In this document: piece by piece, positions 22,634-26,225 of the stretch | Layout of the letters: each line of letters begins with the position of its first letter | Numbering within the stretch: the first letter of the stretch is position 1 | Source: a bacterium UBA2219 | GTDB lineage: Bacteria > Desulfobacterota > Deferrimicrobia > Deferrimicrobiales > Deferrimicrobiaceae | Assembly (NCBI GenBank): GCA_002327765.1 | Contig: DCUH01000105.1 | Coordinates: 11,679 to 37,903, forward strand | Reading direction: 5' to 3' | Length of the DNA: 26,225 bases | The notes under the pieces: generated by a model | Database searches by the model: none | What the model saw: the letters and a program-made list of their open reading frames with translations, nothing else | Told to the model about the DNA's origin: nothing | Program-made: the position numbers and the translations under genes

Positions 22634-23716
22634 CTAAAGCGTCTTCAGCCGGTAGGACCTCGTCCCCAGGCCGACCTCCTCGGCGTAGGAGAGCTGCACC
22701 GTCCAGTCGACGGCGGGGTGGGTCTCGCGGAACGGGTCCTTCCCGGCGGCCTCGATGACGAGGTCCGCGCACGCCTGGTCCAGCGCCACGGGGTCGGCGG
22801 AGGCGAGGATCCCGACGTCGGGCGACATCGGCCGGTCGTTGAAGGGGTAGCAGTCGCAGAACGGCGACACCTGCGTGACGAAGGAAACGAAGAGCAGGGC
22901 GCCCTTTTTCCCCGCGACGGCCCCGAGGGCGTGGTCCACCATCTTCCGCTGGACCAGCGGCGAAACCTCGTTCCAATCCACGTGGATCGTCTTCTCCGGG
23001 CAGACGACGATGCAGTCGGCGCAGCCGATGCAGACCTCCGGGGAGATGGCGGCCTTGCTTTCGGCGACGCGGATCGCGCCGACGGGGCAGTGGGACACGC
23101 AGACGCCGCATCCCGTGCATCCTTCCGGGTGCACCGCCGGCCCGACCGTCGAGTGCTGGACGAGCTTCCCCGAACGGGATGCGCAGCCCATCCCCAGGTT
23201 CTTCAGCGCCCCACCGAAGCCGCTGAGCTCGTGCCCCTTGAAATGGGTGGCCACGACCATGGCGTCGGCCCGGGCGATCTCGGCGCCGACGGACACCTCG
23301 CGGCATTCGCGCCCGTCCACGGCGACGCGGACGAAGCTCTCGCCCCGCAGGCCGTCGGCGATGACGATCGGCGCCCCGGCGACCGAAAAAGCGAACCCGT
23401 TCGTGATCGCGGTCCGCAGGTGGTCGACCGCGTTGCTGCGGCTCCCCGCGTACAGGGTGTTGGTGTCGGTGAGGAACGGGCTCGCGCCCAGCGTCATTAT
23501 TTCCTCAACGATTTTGCGTATGTAGATGGGCCGAATGAAAGCGGTGTTCCCCTTTTCGCCGAAATGCAGCTTCACGGCGGTCAGGGCCCCGGCGCGGACC
23601 TTCTCCGCGATCCCGGCGGCCCGCAGGAGCGCGCCGGTCTTGTCGAGAAGGCCGGTCCCGGGCCGGGAGGACAGGTCGGTGAGCCATACGGTCGAGGAAG
23701 CGCTTTCCGTGGCCAT
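22634..23716 (-). CDS. DUF362 protein with two 4Fe-4S ferredoxin motifs
   Basis: 360 residues, ATG start with GAGAGG six bases ahead. The N-terminal ~190 residues are DUF362 (VKLHFGEKGNTAFIRP near 48-63, TDTNTLYAGSRSN near 83-95, THFKGHELSGFGGALKNLGMG near 157-177). A 2[4Fe-4S] ferredoxin domain follows, with C200/C203/C206/C210 and C229/C232/C235/C239, then the rest of DUF362 (DPVALDQACADLV). This is the widespread cytoplasmic DUF362-ferredoxin fusion found mainly in anaerobes. Its reaction is unknown; electron transfer is probable. It stands alone on the minus strand, divergent from carD. Confidence 0.88.
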   Translation of the reverse strand: MATESASSTVWLTDLSSRPGTGLLDKTGALLRAAGIAEKVRAGALTAVKLHFGEKGNTAFIRPIYIRKIVEEIMTLGASPFLTDTNTLYAGSRSNAVDHLRTAITNGFAFSVAGAPIVIADGLRGESFVRVAVDGRECREVSVGAEIARADAMVVATHFKGHELSGFGGALKNLGMGCASRSGKLVQHSTVGPAVHPEGCTGCGVCVSHCPVGAIRVAESKAAISPEVCIGCADCIVVCPEKTIHVDWNEVSPLVQRKMVDHALGAVAGKKGALLFVSFVTQVSPFCDCYPFNDRPMSPDVGILASADPVALDQACADLVIEAAGKDPFRETHPAVDWTVQLSYAEEVGLGTRSYRLKTL

Positions 23717-23728
23717 GTGAGCCTCTCA

Positions 23729-23758
23729 TTGACGAAATAGTGGCAAAGGCAATATAAT
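23729..23758 (+). promoter_or_regulatory. Near-consensus sigma70 promoter for carD-ispDF-cysS
   Basis: TTGACG (23729-23734) and TATAAT (23753-23758) are 18 bases apart: five of six and six of six matches to consensus. Transcription would start near 23765, giving a leader of about 50 bases to the GTG at 23815. This is the best promoter in the window. Confidence 0.8.
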
Positions 23759-23814
23759 ACATCAAAACAAAACCGACCATGACGATTCCCAAGAGATACG
23801 AGAAGGAGATGCGC

Positions 23815-24303
23815 GTGAATTTCAAAATCGGTGAAATGGCGGTGTATCCCGCGCACGGCGTCGGTATCGTCCAGGCGATCGAGTCGAAAAGCTTCTCGTG
23901 CGGAAAAAAGGAATCGTTCTACGTCTTGCGGATCCTCGACACCGGGATCACCATCATGATCCCGATGGGGAACGCGCAGCAGGTCGGCCTGCGCTGCGTC
24001 ATGGACCAGACGGCCGTGCGCTCCGTCTACAAGATCCTGCGGGAGCGCGAAGTAGAGCTCGAGCCCAAGCCGTGGAACCGGCGGTACCGCCAGTACATGG
24101 AGAAGCTCAAGTCCGGGTCCCCCTTCGAGATCGCGGAGGTGCTTCGGAACCTGCTTCTCCTGAAGGCGGAAAAGGCGCTGTCCTTCGGCGAACGGAAGAT
24201 GCTCGACGCGGCACGGTCGCTTCTCGTCAAGGAGATCTCGATCGCGAAATCCGTCCCCGAGGAAGCCGTCGAGGCCGATCTCCGCCGTTTCCTGAACCTG
24301 TAG
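23815..24303 (+). CDS. carD: CarD-family transcriptional regulator (RNA-polymerase-interacting)
   Basis: 162 residues from GTG. The start is set by AAGGAG (23803-23808) six bases upstream and by the family's usual N-terminus, F-K-I-G-x-x-x-V-Y-P-A-H-G-V-G, which follows at once. ATGs at 23779 and 23809 are in frame, but the first has no ribosome site and the second lies against the AAGGAG. The N-terminal Tudor-like domain binds the RNA polymerase beta subunit; the C-terminal helical part (FEIAEVLRNLL..., LSFGERKMLDAARSLLVKEI) contacts promoter DNA. CarD/CdnL proteins stabilise open complexes, notably at rRNA promoters. It is first in a run with ispDF and cysS, an order also familiar from Geobacter-type genomes. 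Confidence 0.9.
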   Translation: MNFKIGEMAVYPAHGVGIVQAIESKSFSCGKKESFYVLRILDTGITIMIPMGNAQQVGLRCVMDQTAVRSVYKILREREVELEPKPWNRRYRQYMEKLKSGSPFEIAEVLRNLLLLKAEKALSFGERKMLDAARSLLVKEISIAKSVPEEAVEADLRRFLNL

Positions 24304-24324
24304 CTCACGGCGTCGCGGGTCGCC

Positions 24325-25512
24325 TTGCTGGGCACGATCGTCATCGTCGTCGCCGGGGGCACGGGCCGGCGGATGGGCGCCTCCGTGCCGAAGCAGTTCC
24401 TCCCGCTGGCCGGGCGTCCGCTGCTCGACCGGACGCTCTCCTCCGCATCCTCCTCACCGGACGTCGACGGCATCGTCCTGGCCCTTCCCCCCGACACCCC
24501 GGAGGAGGTGAAGGAGTCCTACCGGCGGTTCCCGAAGATGGTGGCGGTGGCGGATGGCGGGGCGCAGCGGCAGGACTCGGTGCGCAACGCCCTCGAGGCG
24601 GTGCCGAGGGAGGCCGGCATCATACTGGTCCACGACGCGGTGCGCCCCTTCGCGACTCCCGGGCTGTTCTCCCTGTGCGCGCGCGCGGCGGGGGAGCGGG
24701 GGGCTGTCGTCCCCGTAGTCCCCGTGCGGGACACCGTGAAGACGCGGGGCCCGGAAGCCGGGACCGTCGTCACGCGGGACCGCGGGGATTACCTGCTCGC
24801 CCAGACGCCCCAGGGCTTCCGGGCGGAGATCCTACGCGAGGCGTACGCCAAGGCCCTGCGGGACGGGACGACCGGGACGGACGACGCGTCGCTCGTGGAG
24901 GCGGCGGGCCTTCCGGTCGCCGCGATCCCCGGGGAGGAAAGGAACATCAAGGTCACCCTGCCCGAAGATCTGAGGATGGCGGCGGGGCTCGTCGAGGAGG
25001 AGCCCGACCTCCGCATCGGCATGGGGGGCGACGCCCACCGGCTGGCGGAAGGGATCCCGCTCTGGCTGGGGGGCGTGAAGGTGGACCACCCGAAGGGGCT
25101 CCTGGGGCACTCCGACGGCGACGTGCTGCTGCACGCCCTGGCGGACGCCATCTACGGCGCCCTCGGCGACCGGGACATCGGGTTCCACTTCCCGCCGGGG
25201 AAGGAGGAGACCCGGGGGATCTCCAGCCGCCTCATCCTCGCCCACGCGCGTTCCCGCATGGCTTCGCTGGGGTTCGGCCTGCTGGGGCTCGACGCCGTGG
25301 TGGTGTGCGAGGCGCCGAGGATCGCCCCGATCGCGGACGCGCTGCGGGACTCGATCGCGGAGATCCTGTCGGTCGCGCCGGACCGGGTGAGCGTGAAGGG
25401 GAAGACGACGGAAGGGATGGGTTTCGAGGGGCGCGGCGAGGGGATCTCCGCCTGGGCGGTCGCCCTGCTCCGCGGCGCCCGAAAAGGAAACGAGGGGGGG
25501 GCGGCGGAATGA
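24325..25512 (+). CDS. ispDF: Bifunctional IspD/IspF: MEP cytidylyltransferase and MEcPP synthase
   Basis: 395 residues combining two steps of the non-mevalonate isoprenoid pathway. IspD (1-~222) has VAGGTGRRMG (9-18), VPKQFLPL (21-28), HDAVRPF (103-109) and TPQGF (161-165). IspF (~229-390) has GDAHRL with metal ligands Asp236 and His238, GHSDGDVLLHAL with His270, GDRDIGFHFPP and KTTEGMGFEGRGEG. All key residues are present. The start is TTG, 21 bases after the carD stop; the frame closes upstream at the carD TAG and offers no better codon, and no strong Shine-Dalgarno is seen. Translation may depend on coupling to carD. The intermediate step, IspE, is encoded elsewhere. The TGA overlaps the cysS ATG. 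Confidence 0.93.
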   Translation: MLGTIVIVVAGGTGRRMGASVPKQFLPLAGRPLLDRTLSSASSSPDVDGIVLALPPDTPEEVKESYRRFPKMVAVADGGAQRQDSVRNALEAVPREAGIILVHDAVRPFATPGLFSLCARAAGERGAVVPVVPVRDTVKTRGPEAGTVVTRDRGDYLLAQTPQGFRAEILREAYAKALRDGTTGTDDASLVEAAGLPVAAIPGEERNIKVTLPEDLRMAAGLVEEEPDLRIGMGGDAHRLAEGIPLWLGGVKVDHPKGLLGHSDGDVLLHALADAIYGALGDRDIGFHFPPGKEETRGISSRLILAHARSRMASLGFGLLGLDAVVVCEAPRIAPIADALRDSIAEILSVAPDRVSVKGKTTEGMGFEGRGEGISAWAVALLRGARKGNEGGAAE

Positions 25513-26225
25513 GCCTTGCCGTGTTCAATTCGATGGGAAACCGGAAGGAGCCGTTCGTCCCGCTCGTCCCGGGGAAGGTCGGGATGTACGTCTGCGGGGT
25601 CACGGTGTACGACCTCTGCCATATCGGGCACGCCCGCGCGAACGTGGCCTTCGACATCATCGTCCGGTACCTGCGCCACTCGGGGTATGAGGTGACGTAC
25701 GTCCGGAACTTCACCGACATCGACGACAAGATCCTGAAGCGCGCGCGGGAGGAGGGGAGCGACTACCTCGCCGTCTCCACGAAATACATCGATGCGTTCC
25801 ACGAGGACTTCGACCGGATGGGGCTCCTGCGCCCGGACGCGGAGCCGAAGGCGACCGAGCACATCCCCGAGATCGTCGCCCTGGTGGCCGACCTGGTGGG
25901 CCGCGGCAAGGCGTACGCCGTCGACGGCGACGTGTACTACTCCGTGAAGGGGTTCGCCGAGTACGGGAAGCTGTCGGGGAAGAACGTCGAGGACCTGCTG
26001 TCGGGCGCCCGCGTCGACGTGGACGAGCGGAAGGCCGACCCGCTCGACTTCGCATTGTGGAAGGCCTCGAAGCCGGGCGAGCCCGCGTGGGACAGCCCGT
26101 GGGGCCCGGGCCGCCCCGGGTGGCACATCGAGTGCTCCGCGATGTCCATGAAGCACCTGGGGGAGACGTTCGACATCCACGGCGGCGGGAAGGACCTCGT
26201 GTTCCCGCACCACGAGAACGAGATC
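25509..26225 (+). CDS. cysS: Cysteine--tRNA ligase (5' part; runs off the window)
   Basis: 239 codons are visible and the frame is open to the last base. The class I signature CHIGHARANV is at 37-46. Zinc ligands Cys29, Cys209, His234 and Glu238 fall where the enzyme family has them, in the segments MYVCGVTVYD, GWHIECSAM and DLVFPHHENE. The KMSKS loop and anticodon-binding domain lie beyond the window. The ATG overlaps the ispDF TGA by four bases (ATGA), so translation is coupled. It attaches cysteine to tRNA-Cys. Confidence 0.95.
   Translation, partial: MSLAVFNSMGNRKEPFVPLVPGKVGMYVCGVTVYDLCHIGHARANVAFDIIVRYLRHSGYEVTYVRNFTDIDDKILKRAREEGSDYLAVSTKYIDAFHEDFDRMGLLRPDAEPKATEHIPEIVALVADLVGRGKAYAVDGDVYYSVKGFAEYGKLSGKNVEDLLSGARVDVDERKADPLDFALWKASKPGEPAWDSPWGPGRPGWHIECSAMSMKHLGETFDIHGGGKDLVFPHHENEI

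Noticed and set aside
23779..23814. Upstream ATG for CarD adding 12 residues
   Set aside because: The AAGGAG at 23803-23808 and the family N-terminus both point to the GTG at 23815.
25494..25501. G8 run near the 3' end of ispDF as a phase-variation site
   Set aside because: It lies after the last IspF motif and next to the coupled cysS start; slippage there would harm an essential gene pair, so a switch is unlikely.

Overview
The window is GC-rich chromosomal DNA, densely packed with genes, from a bacterium that looks like a deltaproteobacterium in the broad sense (Desulfobacterota or Geobacter-like). The evidence is gene content rather than a marker gene: a membrane Fe-S oxidoreductase of the ETF:(methyl)menaquinone type, a GlcD/GlcF pair, a membrane protein fused to a spermidine-synthase domain, a myxobacterial-type MglA GTPase, the order carD-ispDF-cysS, and several DUF169/DUF362/DUF192 proteins. 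No rRNA, tRNA, CRISPR array, transposase or prophage gene was seen. Most genes are core or metabolic.

Layout. 1-4764: a truncated membrane Fe-S oxidoreductase (minus) faces an alpha/beta hydrolase (plus) across a spacer holding a perfect 16-bp palindrome. The hydrolase converges on the fused membrane/spermidine-synthase gene. 4913-7920: glcD-glcF-DUF192, plus strand. 7931-10509: a GT2 glycosyltransferase and a multi-spanning GT39-like transferase, minus strand. 10594-17256: a six-gene plus-strand run of birA, coaX, an EF-G paralogue, a small repeat protein, mglA with a long C-terminal extension, and a GAF-GAF protein with a degenerate GGDEF domain. 17257-17905: a 649-bp gene-free convergent spacer carrying two 47-bp palindromic elements in inverted orientation. 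17906-20587: a minus-strand operon of MoeB/ThiF-like, PP-loop thiouridylase-like and LarE proteins, all adenylation and sulfur-transfer enzymes. 20668-22614: a class V aminotransferase and a DUF169 protein. 22634-23716: a DUF362 ferredoxin, minus. 23815-26225: carD, ispDF and the 5' part of cysS, behind a near-consensus sigma70 promoter.

How genes work together. birA and coaX are cofactor genes. The four genes downstream (EF-G-like, repeat protein, MglA, GAF/degenerate GGDEF) are packed as if translationally coupled and are the best candidate here for an incompletely described system: two GTPases with a sensor-like partner and no MglB. The MoeB/PP-loop/LarE operon is the second candidate, a compact set of ATP-dependent sulfur-insertion enzymes with several probable Fe-S cysteines.

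A recurring regulatory feature is that glcD, moeB and perhaps birA have a -10 box almost touching the start codon and no Shine-Dalgarno sequence, suggesting leaderless mRNAs. All family assignments rest on motifs read by eye, with no database search.
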